Shown here one piece after another: positions 34,851-43,147 of a DNA stretch of 64,000 nt. Under the pieces are notes generated by a model. It did no database searches and had not been told where the DNA came from. It saw only the letters and a list, made by a program, of their open reading frames with translations. Origin of the DNA: CAYRUP01 sp964489265 (GTDB taxonomy: Bacteria; Pseudomonadota; Gammaproteobacteria; DSM-16500); the NCBI GenBank assembly GCA_964489265.1, contig CAZAXX010000004.1, positions 1-64,000 on the forward strand, in the 5' to 3' direction. The position numbers and the translations under genes are program-made. Within the stretch, counting starts at the first letter, position 1. Each line of letters opens with the position of its first letter.

Positions 34851-34856
34851 GGAGAT
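34826..34856. terminator. hairpin overlapping the stop codon of the 33273 gene
   Basis: ATCTCCTCACC (34826-34836) and GGTGAGGAGAT (34846-34856) form a perfect 11-bp stem with a 9-base loop. The TGA of GGTGAGG is the stop codon of the upstream gene. It lies 10 bp before the convergent membrane-protein stop. Confidence 0.7.
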
Positions 34857-34866
34857 TCTGCGAGGT

Positions 34867-35439
34867 TTAGCAGGTTCCCGTTTTTTTGCAAACATGTCGC
34901 ATACCGCAATGACCACCTAAACTGCAAGCAAACGCGCTTAAGAAAAATAAGCAAAAAATAATATATGCACTTAACACTATACCTTTCGTTTCTAAATGAG
35001 CTTTGGTTGCAACAATTGCATTATTAGCAGAACCACTCGTCACTTGAAGGTCAGCGCCGCCAGAAATAAAGTGACCGTAGAAAGATATATATTCCTGAGC
35101 ATGTCGCGCAAAAAAGATTGTAAAGATCAGCGCAACACACCAGGCTAGAAAACCATAGAGAGCACCTAAATGCGCTTTGCTACAATGGCGTTGCCCCAAA
35201 TAACCCGTCAACCATCCAGCTGCAAACATAGAGACGACAATACCAAGCCCTGCCGCCAGTAAGCCACCGAATGCGAGAGTTTCTACTCCATCACTAGCCG
35301 TTGTAAAAGCGGTTAATCCAATTGCAACACTGAATAAATTTAACAAAAAAGAAAACCCAATAATAACTAATGCTCCAGCAAAAATTGGCTTCCATGAGAG
35401 ACATTTGCACTCAACTGCATGAACACTTTCATTCATCAT
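34867..35439 (-). CDS. four-helix membrane protein with Cys/His-rich ends
   Basis: A 190-residue inner-membrane protein with four predicted helices at about 17-40, 55-78, 89-110 and 155-175. Both termini carry clustered Cys and His (VECKCLSWKP; GGHCGMRHVCKKTGTC), which could bind a metal. The family is not recognised. It is read with the 27-residue peptide gene 22 bp upstream. Confidence 0.65.
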   Translation of the reverse strand: MMNESVHAVECKCLSWKPIFAGALVIIGFSFLLNLFSVAIGLTAFTTASDGVETLAFGGLLAAGLGIVVSMFAAGWLTGYLGQRHCSKAHLGALYGFLAWCVALIFTIFFARHAQEYISFYGHFISGGADLQVTSGSANNAIVATKAHLETKGIVLSAYIIFCLFFLSAFACSLGGHCGMRHVCKKTGTC

Positions 35440-35460
35440 ATGAATTCTCCATCATTTCAA

Positions 35461-35544
35461 TTAAAACGCATGTGAAAGCAGATAGATTATAACCAAGAGT
35501 CCCAAAGGAACACCTAACAACCAAGCAATAATATACTTTGCCAT
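35461..35544 (-). CDS. single-helix membrane peptide (27 aa)
   Basis: The product MAKYIIAWLLGVPLGLLVII plus seven more residues is one membrane helix. AAGGAATGTGAGCTC before the ATG is a plausible ribosome site. Similar tiny proteins of the form KYIIAWLLGVPxGLL are common in proteobacteria beside stress-linked membrane genes. The function is unknown. Confidence 0.6.
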   Translation of the reverse strand: MAKYIIAWLLGVPLGLLVIIYLLSHAF

Positions 35545-35675
35545 GAGCTCACATTCCTTCCGTAGTAAGACAGCTCATACTATCACTTTGATTTTAAATG
35601 ACGAATAAGGGAAAACCCTAATATATAAATAAATTAAAATACGCTAAGTTTAGTTCGTCTGATAAGGAGATCACT

Positions 35676-35840
35676 ATGTTATATTGGGCTATTGTTTTTT
35701 TAATCATCTCAATCATTGCTGGCATTTTTGGTTTTACAAGTATTGCAGTTGCAAGCGCGGCTGTTGCAAAAGTATTATTTACTTTATTCCTTTTCATATT
35801 CCTTTTGATACTACTTGCTATGGCTTTAGCAATTGACTGA
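35676..35840 (+). CDS. DUF1328 small membrane protein (copy 2)
   Basis: A 54-residue, two-helix protein: MLYWAIVFLIISIIAGIFGF, then a segment with TSIAVASAAVAKVLFTLF. It aligns along its length with the DUF1328 protein at 25441. GATAAGGAGATCACT precedes the ATG. Confidence 0.85.
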   Translation: MLYWAIVFLIISIIAGIFGFTSIAVASAAVAKVLFTLFLFIFLLILLAMALAID

Positions 35841-35939
35841 TTTAATAATATGAGTCATTTCAATCAATTAAAAAGATACACAAAATAAGAGTATAATAAT
35901 AATTATAATTAAAAAAAACGAAACGAGGAGGGATTTCAT

Positions 35940-36278
35940 ATGAAAATTCTCACTACCCTATCATTCTCATTCTTATGTTGTTGCTTTTTAACAAGCTGCG
36001 ATCCCTATCGACAAAACGAACAAGTAGGCACAGCCACGGGCGCGATTGCCGGCGGTTTGATTGGCAGCACAATTGGCGGTGGAAGTGGTAAAGCGGTTGC
36101 CATAGGCGCCGGTGTTGTCGGCGGTGCTTTAATTGGTAATTCGATTGGACGATCGATGGATCAGCAAAATCGTTATAACTATTATCGAAATGACTATTAT
36201 GGATCGCAATATTACGATCCTCGTTATGATGGCGGCTACTATAGGAATTATAATGGTTATTATGATGATGATTATTAG
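35940..36278 (+). CDS. glycine-zipper outer-membrane lipoprotein
   Basis: A 112-residue lipoprotein with lipobox FLTSC (Cys20). A glycine-zipper segment (TATGAIAGGLIGSTIGGGSG; GAGVVGGALIGNSIGRSMD) resembles OsmB/SlyB and the rickettsial 17-kDa antigen. The C-terminal 40 residues are rich in Tyr, Asn and Asp. CGAGGAGGGATTTCAT precedes the ATG. Confidence 0.85.
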   Translation: MKILTTLSFSFLCCCFLTSCDPYRQNEQVGTATGAIAGGLIGSTIGGGSGKAVAIGAGVVGGALIGNSIGRSMDQQNRYNYYRNDYYGSQYYDPRYDGGYYRNYNGYYDDDY

Positions 36279-36288
36279 CAAATGATCT

Positions 36289-36318
36289 GGGCGGACGTGG
36301 TGTCCGCCTACGGTTTTT
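36289..36318. terminator. intrinsic terminator after the lipoprotein gene
   Basis: GGCGGAC (36290-36296) pairs with GTCCGCC (36302-36308) around GTGGT and is followed by TACGGTTTTTT. The right edge touches the convergent methyltransferase stop codon (36308-36310). Confidence 0.7.
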
Positions 36319-36949
36319 TCATTAAAACAACATCCGTACCGCGAATTTGTGTGACCTTTTGAATTGTCACGGTTGAGTTATTTAAGAAATTTTCAGCAGC
36401 AAAAAATAAATCGCAATTATGCTGTTTGAGTGGACGTAATAAAAAATAAGCCTCGCCTTTACAAGCAAGTGAATTTGCCAGTGCAAGAATATACTTTTCA
36501 AATGTACTATCCAAAAAAAATCGGCAGCGGCTTTTAAATGCTGAGGGTGAAAGCATACCTTGATCTGGCTGGAAATAAGGTGGATTACTGACAATCAAAT
36601 TGAATTGGCCTTCCCAATTTTTTTCAAGTAACGCATCATAATTTAAAATGTGCCAATCTAATTTCAATTCAGGGCGATTAACAATTGCCTTATTTTCTTG
36701 AAAATAAGGCGTATAAATGTCTTGAACTTCAATAAAATCAATTTGTCTTAACTCACGACGAAACCACGAAAGCTCAATGCCAATGACGCCACAACCCGCA
36801 CAGAGATCCAAGACTCGCAATGCGGCTGGATCTGCATGCATAGCAAAATGCTTCGCAACATATCTTGCTAACTCAATCGAATCAAGACTGAACTGATATT
36901 CGCTAGGTTGTTTGTATTGATAAGTAAACATGGTGACGCATGATAGCAT
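36308..36949 (-). CDS. TrmN6-like SAM methyltransferase
   Basis: A 213-residue class I methyltransferase. SAM motif I is VLDLCAGCGVIGIELS and the catalytic NPPYF appears in LIVSNPPYFQPDQG. The wording fits the tRNA(Val) m6A37 methyltransferase (YfiC/TrmN6) group, but the usual R..RH after NPPYF is altered (SRCRFFLDST). The start at Met1 or Met7 (36931) is unresolved; neither has a clear ribosome site. Confidence 0.7.
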   Translation of the reverse strand: MLSCVTMFTYQYKQPSEYQFSLDSIELARYVAKHFAMHADPAALRVLDLCAGCGVIGIELSWFRRELRQIDFIEVQDIYTPYFQENKAIVNRPELKLDWHILNYDALLEKNWEGQFNLIVSNPPYFQPDQGMLSPSAFKSRCRFFLDSTFEKYILALANSLACKGEAYFLLRPLKQHNCDLFFAAENFLNNSTVTIQKVTQIRGTDVVLMKKP

Positions 36950-36977
36950 CTATTAGCAAATTTTCCAGTAACGTCCT

Positions 36978-37841
36978 TTAGTGTTTAGTCGCATATTTCC
37001 CAACTTTGGCATGCTGTTTTGGAATATGCTTGATAGCTTTCGATTTTTTTGAAGCCAAACTTTTTTTCAGCAAATCAACAAAATTGATGACATTCGTCGG
37101 TTTTTTAACTTTAGATTTTTTCGCAAAATGATGCGGCGCTTTTGTCGCTTCCTCTTCAACCCATTGATGCAAAGTCGCTTGATATTCATCGATATATTTT
37201 TCTGGCTTCCATTTTGATGTCATCGAAGCTATCAATTGCTTGGCAATATCCACTTCTTTTTTGGTTACTTTATACTTGCTGATCTCTTTAGCTGGAATAT
37301 CTAATTCTTTTATATCACGCATTTCACTCGCATATTTTAATAAACAAAGTGTTAATGCTTCATCTTCATATGGCATGATTGCTGCAATATATTCTTTCGT
37401 TGAAATAACAACTTTAGCAATTCCGATTTTATTAGCAGAGAGCAACGCTTCCCGCAAAATAACATAGCCTTTTTCTCCACGTTTATCCGGCACAATATAA
37501 TAGCTCCGATCAATTGTGATTAAATCCAATTCTTTTTGCGAAATGAATTGCTGGATTTCAATGGTTCGCCCCGTCTCACCTGCCAACCGTTTTATGATTT
37601 CATCGGGCACGGGAATCATGGTTTCTTTGTCATATTCATACCCCTTGATGACATCTTTCCACTCCACTACTTTCCCTGAGACCGAATTGATACGCTGATA
37701 TTTTATTCTTGCATTATTACGCTTATCTATTTGATGAAAAGAAATATCAGCCGATGGGTTTTCTGCAGGAAAAATTGAAACAGGAATAGTAACAAGTCCA
37801 AAAGAAATAACACCTTTCCAATTCGATCTTGGCATAGCCAC
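36978..37841 (-). CDS. ku: Ku DNA end-binding protein (NHEJ)
   Basis: A 287-residue bacterial Ku with the standard beginning RSNWKGVISFGLVTIPVSIFPA and core LHQWVEEE region. The core includes GYEYDKETMIPVPDEI and KEYIAAIMPYEDEALTLCLL. The C-terminus is extended, Lys-rich and DNA-binding (SKKSKAIKHIPKQHAKVGKY). Ku binds double-strand ends and recruits LigD; no ligD is in the window. Bacterial Ku genes are usually linked to ligD, so ligD may be elsewhere or missing. Confidence 0.95.
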   Translation of the reverse strand: MAMPRSNWKGVISFGLVTIPVSIFPAENPSADISFHQIDKRNNARIKYQRINSVSGKVVEWKDVIKGYEYDKETMIPVPDEIIKRLAGETGRTIEIQQFISQKELDLITIDRSYYIVPDKRGEKGYVILREALLSANKIGIAKVVISTKEYIAAIMPYEDEALTLCLLKYASEMRDIKELDIPAKEISKYKVTKKEVDIAKQLIASMTSKWKPEKYIDEYQATLHQWVEEEATKAPHHFAKKSKVKKPTNVINFVDLLKKSLASKKSKAIKHIPKQHAKVGKYATKH

Positions 37842-37926
37842 CTCGAAATGCTGTATGCAAATTTTATTTTAACATCCAACTGAATATTTTTTAGGACATT
37901 GCATAACCATTTGAAACTAAATAGCT

Positions 37927-37949
37927 TTATCCACAGTTTCTGTGGATAA
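37927..37949. promoter_or_regulatory. inverted pair of perfect DnaA boxes
   Basis: TTATCCACA (37927-37935) and TGTGGATAA (37941-37949) are two exact consensus DnaA boxes in inverted orientation, separated by 5 bp, and form a 10-bp stem. They lie upstream of ku and of the DUF4156 lipoprotein. They could bind DnaA as a regulator, or be a chance hairpin. Confidence 0.55.
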
Positions 37950-38031
37950 CTTAAGGAAAACCTTGTGAGTATCTAGCTTAAGACCCGCTACAGCACGTTT
38001 TTTCCGTGTGATCATTTTTTGGCTTTATTCA

Positions 38032-38060
38032 TTGACATAGCAAAACCGGATTGATAGGAT
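38032..38060 (+). promoter_or_regulatory. sigma-70-type promoter for the DUF4156 lipoprotein
   Basis: TTGACA (38032-38037) and TAGGAT (38055-38060) are separated by 17 bp, an optimal spacing with a perfect -35 box. The start codon lies 34 bp downstream, after AGAGGATTACTAGC. A strong constitutive promoter is likely. Confidence 0.7.
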
Positions 38061-38093
38061 GGCCACGAAAAAAACACTTAGAGGATTACTAGC

Positions 38094-38507
38094 ATGAAAA
38101 AGATCGTATTCGTTGCATTAGCAGCATTGGCATTAGGCGGATGCGCTGCAACTGAAGTAGTTAGCCCAGAAGTTAATAGCAAAGTTATCGCTAGCACCAA
38201 CCCAGCACCAAAAGGTTGCAAGTTCATAACGCAAGTTCTTGGCAGCCAAGGTAATTTCTTCACTGGCGCATACACTTCTAACGCCAATTTAGAAATGGGC
38301 GCGATGAACGACCTCAAAAACAAAGCTTACCTAGCTCATGGTAACTACGTTCAACTCGTTACTAACCGTGCCGGTGTAACTGGCAGCAGCTCTTTCTCCT
38401 CTGATGGACAAGGCGGCATGTTCGGTGGTGGCAGCTCACAACAAACCAATGTGACTTCCACAGGTAATGTTTATTCTTGCCCAGCAAAATCAATCGGCTT
38501 GCAATAA
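38094..38507 (+). CDS. DUF4156-like lipoprotein
   Basis: A 137-residue lipoprotein with lipobox LGGC (Cys17). The mature part shows KGCKFITQVLGSQGNFFTG, MNDLKNKAYLAHGNYVQLV and a final NVYSCPA, the pattern of DUF4156 (YjeI-like) lipoproteins. A Gly/Ser-rich segment lies near residue 105. A strong promoter and an 8-bp-stem terminator frame it as a single gene. The codon choice appears more selective than in neighbouring genes, which fits high expression. Confidence 0.8.
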   Translation: MKKIVFVALAALALGGCAATEVVSPEVNSKVIASTNPAPKGCKFITQVLGSQGNFFTGAYTSNANLEMGAMNDLKNKAYLAHGNYVQLVTNRAGVTGSSSFSSDGQGGMFGGGSSQQTNVTSTGNVYSCPAKSIGLQ

Positions 38508-38516
38508 TTAAATCAA

Positions 38517-38538
38517 CAGGAGAGTCACGGCTCTCCTG
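38517..38538 (+). terminator. terminator after the DUF4156 lipoprotein
   Basis: CAGGAGAG (38517-38524) pairs with CTCTCCTG (38531-38538) around TCACGG and is followed by TATTTAATT. It lies 10 bp after the stop. Confidence 0.75.
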
Positions 38539-38546
38539 TATTTAAT

Positions 38547-39590
38547 TCAACGTGGCACACTGCGTCGTACTTCTACTCTCTGTATCTCAGATCGCGCTCT
38601 ATCAACGACAGTAACTTTTGGTTTTACTGCAGATTTATATTCCAAAACTTCTTCCTGAAAAAAATCAGATAGCATTTTTCGATTCAGTAAATTAGCAAAG
38701 CTATCGGTGTAACTGCTAGACCTTGAACTAACTGGTTTTTCAGCAGGTTGTTTTTTTGAATGAAAACAATTTCTGATAGATTGCCAAATTCTTTTTACCC
38801 AATTAAACATTCTGGATTTCTTTGCTGCCCTGCGTTCTGAATGTATTGCAGCGGCACATGTTTTTATTTTCTTCTCGCGATCCTGGAATTCTGTAAATTC
38901 TGTTATTAAATTTTCAATACGATGAATCACCCTCGTTTCTTTACAGATACCATTCAAAAATAATATTTTTTCTTTTTCTACCTTTCTGTTTGATCTATGA
39001 ATTTCATCACGTACATTATTTGCAAATCCCTCTACAATACGGTATAAAAATCCAAAATCAGCATTACGATTATGAATAACCTCTTCCTTTACTTTATGTT
39101 TTTCAAAAAAAGCTTCCCGCGCAGTTTTTTCTTGTTTCAATATACGAGAGACATCCGATAAATTTTGCAATAAAAGTGATATACACTTTCGAGCATTATC
39201 GTGCAGATACAAAACTCCTTTCTTTGCGTGTATTTTATTTAAGACCTGCACAAGATCATAAAATGCATTTCGCAACAGGAATACTTGAAACAACCACTCT
39301 TCTTCAAGCGTAATTATTTCATTATTTGTTTTTTTTAAATCAATTTTAATTAAAAAATCTTCAATTTCATTTTCAGCTAATGATAGATTTATTTCTTTAA
39401 TTTTTTTTTCAATTTCTTTACGGAAAAAATCAACACCAATATCAGTTAACTCTAAAATTAAAGCGACTTCGCTTACTGAAAGGTTTGCATTCATTTCATC
39501 ATCAGAATTGACTATCTTCAATGATTCCGCATGCAATTTAATTTGCTCATAAAGATAGTCAATATTTCGAGTGCTCAATGGAAAAGGCAT
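38547..39590 (-). CDS. hypothetical helical protein, second gene of an unknown pair
   Basis: A 347-residue protein of unknown family, rich in Glu, Lys, Ile and Asn and almost entirely helical with coiled-coil stretches (about 50-100 and 165-240). A Lys/Arg-rich segment lies near 250-285 (HSERRAAKKSRMFNWVKRIW), followed by a Ser-rich linker (KPVSSRSSSYTDSF). There is no signal peptide. The first gene of the pair is 10 bp upstream. The basic motif could bind membrane or nucleic acid. Confidence 0.7.
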   Translation of the reverse strand: MPFPLSTRNIDYLYEQIKLHAESLKIVNSDDEMNANLSVSEVALILELTDIGVDFFRKEIEKKIKEINLSLAENEIEDFLIKIDLKKTNNEIITLEEEWLFQVFLLRNAFYDLVQVLNKIHAKKGVLYLHDNARKCISLLLQNLSDVSRILKQEKTAREAFFEKHKVKEEVIHNRNADFGFLYRIVEGFANNVRDEIHRSNRKVEKEKILFLNGICKETRVIHRIENLITEFTEFQDREKKIKTCAAAIHSERRAAKKSRMFNWVKRIWQSIRNCFHSKKQPAEKPVSSRSSSYTDSFANLLNRKMLSDFFQEEVLEYKSAVKPKVTVVDRARSEIQRVEVRRSVPR

Positions 39591-39600
39591 GATTAGCTTC

Positions 39601-40965
39601 TTATTTTAGTTTAAGTTTTGGAGGGGGTTCGCTATCCACTTGTGCCAGGCCAACATAGTGATTCCGTAATTGTCCTATGAAATTAAAGCTCAAAAGCCAC
39701 TGGCTCAATTGTGAGAGCGTGTAATCACGATGCTCAAATGGCTGAAGATAAGCACGTCCAACAATCCCGCATAATTTCTTTTTGCTTTCCAAAGATAAAC
39801 AGGATGCCAAGGCTTCAACTTCTTCGAATTCTGTTGCGCTTAGTTTTTCTTGAGGATCCAAATCAACTATGATCGTATATAATGTATTGATTAATTCCTC
39901 TGCGTCTTTAATAAATTTTATCATTGAAGATGTGGATCTATCCGATTCTATTATGGCAAACGCCTCATATTGCTCTGAGATTTGTTCAACAAGTTTTTCT
40001 CGTGCAGGAAAATATTCACTTTTTAATTCTTCGTTTATAAATAATCTTTCTAATTGCTGCAACTGTGAAATCATTTTTATCGCTCGATTGAGCTCCTTCT
40101 CAGGCATTTGCAATGCTTTGCGTGTTTCATCCGACGCATCAACTTCTTGTGGTGGAATCATGTAGGTTGTGACGTCATTATCTTCATGATCATGATAATA
40201 TACTTTCTGACCGGATTTCTTGGTATGTACTCGCATTGGGCCATGACTAAAAAAAGTAAGATAACCCAGCTTTCCACTAAAACGCGGGAGCACAGGTTGA
40301 GAACCATTATTCGTTAATCCATTAATTTGTTCATCGGTTAATATACCGACTAAAAATCCAAGCGAAACTGCTTTACAGTTTTTTGATTTATTGATGGAAG
40401 GACCCCATTTAGTCAGCGAAATATGCACTCCAAATGCATGCAATCGCGATGGTCGTTTTTCATCTCGGGCATTGATTAATTCTATTGTGTAAATAAGTCG
40501 TGAATGTTTTTCATAAGGATAAATGCGAAATTGTTCTGATTTTTTTAATTTATTTCTGGCAGCAATTTCTAGAATCGCTGTATTCTGGTCTTCAAACGCT
40601 TTATCGTATCTGTTTTTTAACTCGATATATTTTTCATAAGACAAACCAAAAACTTTGCCATGTAATCCAACACCGAACTCTAAAAAACGCAGTGGTTCAC
40701 GCCGTATATAACCGTGATTACCATCAAAATCCACATCTAAACCAATTTTAATTTTTGTGCGAGACAGACATCCATTACGACTTGTACTAGGCACTCCATA
40801 AAAACTCCAAACAGCTTCAACTTCCATTAATTTTGTCTCTTTATTTAATTGCGAAAGTGCGACACAGGCGTGCCAGCCCAAAGGATTCGCTTCCGCATCT
40901 TGATCCATTGTGATGTAAGTGACTGTATAAATATCATTAACTGGTTTTACAGCTTGACTATGCAT
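39601..40965 (-). CDS. hypothetical protein, first gene of an unknown pair
   Basis: A 454-residue protein of unknown family. The N-terminal 260 residues are mixed alpha/beta (YTVTYITMDQDAEANPLGWH; GYIRREPLRFLEFGVGLHGK; PRFSGKLGYLTFFSHGPMRV), and the C-terminal 170 residues are helical. There is no signal peptide or membrane segment. It is followed by another unknown gene after 10 bp, so the two are one transcript. The two-domain make-up resembles that of bacterial effectors, but no catalytic motif is visible. Confidence 0.7.
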   Translation of the reverse strand: MHSQAVKPVNDIYTVTYITMDQDAEANPLGWHACVALSQLNKETKLMEVEAVWSFYGVPSTSRNGCLSRTKIKIGLDVDFDGNHGYIRREPLRFLEFGVGLHGKVFGLSYEKYIELKNRYDKAFEDQNTAILEIAARNKLKKSEQFRIYPYEKHSRLIYTIELINARDEKRPSRLHAFGVHISLTKWGPSINKSKNCKAVSLGFLVGILTDEQINGLTNNGSQPVLPRFSGKLGYLTFFSHGPMRVHTKKSGQKVYYHDHEDNDVTTYMIPPQEVDASDETRKALQMPEKELNRAIKMISQLQQLERLFINEELKSEYFPAREKLVEQISEQYEAFAIIESDRSTSSMIKFIKDAEELINTLYTIIVDLDPQEKLSATEFEEVEALASCLSLESKKKLCGIVGRAYLQPFEHRDYTLSQLSQWLLSFNFIGQLRNHYVGLAQVDSEPPPKLKLK

Positions 40966-41162
40966 AACATCTCCCTTGTTTCTTAAAAAAAAATCTCCTT
41001 GCTTTCATAGTGTTACTATAGGGAGCTAATCTTAAGGGAGACTTAACGTAATTTAACCTATTGAAAAATTTTAATAATATCAATTCTTTGAGATTTTTTT
41101 GTGCTATCTCTTAAGATTATGTTAATATTTACACTCCATTGTATTTTTAAAGAGAAGTATCT

Positions 41163-42971
41163 ATGAAATATGTCAAAGCAGTTGGTTTTGCAGTTTCTCT
41201 TGCTATTGGTATTCCTGGTATATCGATGGCAGATAGCTCGTTATGTAATGGATACCAGTCAGATTTTTTTGGACCTAAAGTTTGTGTTTTTGATGCAAAA
41301 ACATCGCCTAGTGGTGATATACAAAATATTGTTAACGCAATTCATACAAGCATTGGGCACGACAAAGATAGCGAAGAGAAAAATCAATTTGCTAGCCAAG
41401 GTTATGCAATACTCTTTAAACCAGGCAGTTATTCAAGCGTCACAGTACCCGTTGGATTTTACACACAGGTACTTGGGTTAGGCTTGTCGCCTGAGGACAC
41501 TACCATTAAAGCTCTGAACATTTGGGCAGACGATTTGTATCGAGGCACGAGTCTTGATAATTTTTGGCGTGGCGCTGAAAATTTAACGACAACAGGTCAG
41601 ACACTGTGGGCAGTTTCGCAAGCTTCTCCTTTACGCAATATCCATGTTAAAAATGGCTTACTTTTAGCGTTAGGTGATAGCGCTTATGCAAGTGGCGGAT
41701 TCCTCGCAAATACAGAAGTCGATGGCACAATCGAGTCAAGGGGTCAACAACAATGGATAACACGCAATTCTTCGATGGGAGCATGGACAGGTGCTGTATG
41801 GAATATGGTTTTTGTCGGCACGCCTAAAGCACCCAATGGCGGATTACCGAATACCAATGTTGAAACCACACCGCGCATACAAGAAAAACCTTATCTAACC
41901 TATGATCAAGGCAGCCAACAATATGAAGTCGTTGTTCCTAAATATTTAGGCACACCGACAAGTGGAACCAATTGGAAAAATGAATATACCCTGATTCCAC
42001 AATCACAAATTATTGTTGCTTCTCCAGGAATGACAGCCGATCAAATTAACCAAAAGTTAGCTGATCCTAAAGTTCAAGGAGCGCCTACAGCATTAATTTT
42101 TACACCTGGTCAATTTAATCTAGATAGCACGATTGTGATTAATAAACCAAATACTGTTGTTCTAGGTTTAGGTGTACCTGCATTAACAGCAACAAAACCG
42201 CATACGCCAATTATGACCACATCAGGAAGCGGAATTAAAATCGGCGGTATTTTATTTGAAGCGGGTTCCAATGAACCTTTAAATTCAAATGATCCATCAT
42301 TATTGCAAATTGGAACCGCGGGTAATGATACAGGAAGTGCTACTGCACCTTCGTCGCTATCCGACGTTTATTGCAGAATAGGTGGTCGTATTGCCGCGCA
42401 GACAAACAGCTGTATCACCATTAATGATAGTTATACGATTGGTGATAATTTATGGTTATGGAGAGCCGATCATGGTGCGGGTGCTTTCAGCTGGACGAGC
42501 GATCAAGCCAATCATGGTTTAATTGTTAAAGGAAATAATGTCACGATGTATGGCCTTGCTGTTGAACATTTCAACCAAGAACAAGTTCAATGGTTTGGTG
42601 AAAATGGCAGCTTGTATTTCTATCAATCTGAATTACCTTACGATGTACCAGCAAAAACAATTGTACCTGCTTCATTTAATGTTGAGGCGAATGTCAATAA
42701 ATTTACTGGGTATGGTTTAGGTATTTACGATTATTTTAGAATAAATAGCGGCGCTGATGGGGCTTATGCAATTAGCGCTATCAAAGCACCTAATCATCCA
42801 GGCATTTCATTTACACACATGGTGAGCACGAAATTAGGCGATAACCCCAGTTTCGGACCGCTGCATATTGCACACATGCTGCAAACCACCGATGGTCAAG
42901 TATTTGGACCTTCTTCGGCGAGTGGTTATGTTAAATATGATGCTTGGCCTGAAGCGAAGAAAACGAGATAG
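41163..42971 (+). CDS. secreted right-handed beta-helix protein (GH28/GH55-related)
   Basis: A 602-residue protein with a signal peptide (cleavage after GISMA). Two beta-helix halves are seen: about 65-230 (GYAILFKPGSYSSVTVPVGF; NIHVKNGLLLALGDSAYASGG) and 300-560 (PTALIFTPGQFNLDSTIVIN; HGLIVKGNNVTMYGLAVEHF). Both include pectate-lyase-like turns. Relatives are often labelled GH28-related or coagulation-factor 5/8-type proteins. It probably binds or cleaves polysaccharide outside the cell. A strong terminator follows. Confidence 0.72.
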   Translation: MKYVKAVGFAVSLAIGIPGISMADSSLCNGYQSDFFGPKVCVFDAKTSPSGDIQNIVNAIHTSIGHDKDSEEKNQFASQGYAILFKPGSYSSVTVPVGFYTQVLGLGLSPEDTTIKALNIWADDLYRGTSLDNFWRGAENLTTTGQTLWAVSQASPLRNIHVKNGLLLALGDSAYASGGFLANTEVDGTIESRGQQQWITRNSSMGAWTGAVWNMVFVGTPKAPNGGLPNTNVETTPRIQEKPYLTYDQGSQQYEVVVPKYLGTPTSGTNWKNEYTLIPQSQIIVASPGMTADQINQKLADPKVQGAPTALIFTPGQFNLDSTIVINKPNTVVLGLGVPALTATKPHTPIMTTSGSGIKIGGILFEAGSNEPLNSNDPSLLQIGTAGNDTGSATAPSSLSDVYCRIGGRIAAQTNSCITINDSYTIGDNLWLWRADHGAGAFSWTSDQANHGLIVKGNNVTMYGLAVEHFNQEQVQWFGENGSLYFYQSELPYDVPAKTIVPASFNVEANVNKFTGYGLGIYDYFRINSGADGAYAISAIKAPNHPGISFTHMVSTKLGDNPSFGPLHIAHMLQTTDGQVFGPSSASGYVKYDAWPEAKKTR

Positions 42972-42989
42972 ATTTACTATATTAAATCA

Positions 42990-43015
42990 GGGCCGAGAAA
43001 TCGGCCCTTTTTTTT
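42990..43015 (+). terminator. strong intrinsic terminator
   Basis: GGGCCGA (42990-42996) and TCGGCCC (43001-43007) pair around a GAAA tetraloop and are followed by eight T. It ends the beta-helix gene. Confidence 0.95.
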
Positions 43016-43030
43016 ACTTATTGATAAATT

Positions 43031-43130
43031 GTCATTCCCGCGAAAACACTGTCATTCCCGCGAAGGCGGGAATCCACCCATTTCACATGATTTTTTTATC
43101 AAAATGGATTCCCGCCTTCGCGGGAATGAC
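43031..43130. repeat. dRS3-like inverted pair
   Basis: ATTCCC-N8-GGGAAT cores at 43054-43073 and 43108-43127 are inverted copies that extend outward to GTCATTCCCGC at 43051 and its complement at 43130. A partial extra copy, GTCATTCCCGCGAAAACACT, starts at 43031. The same unit occurs at 10901-11007. Confidence 0.92.
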
Positions 43131-43147
43131 AGTACACCGAGAGAATC

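Noticed and set aside
37927..37949. Chromosomal origin of replication
   Set aside because: Only two DnaA boxes, no further cluster or AT-rich unwinding repeats, and no dnaA/dnaN/gidA neighbours.
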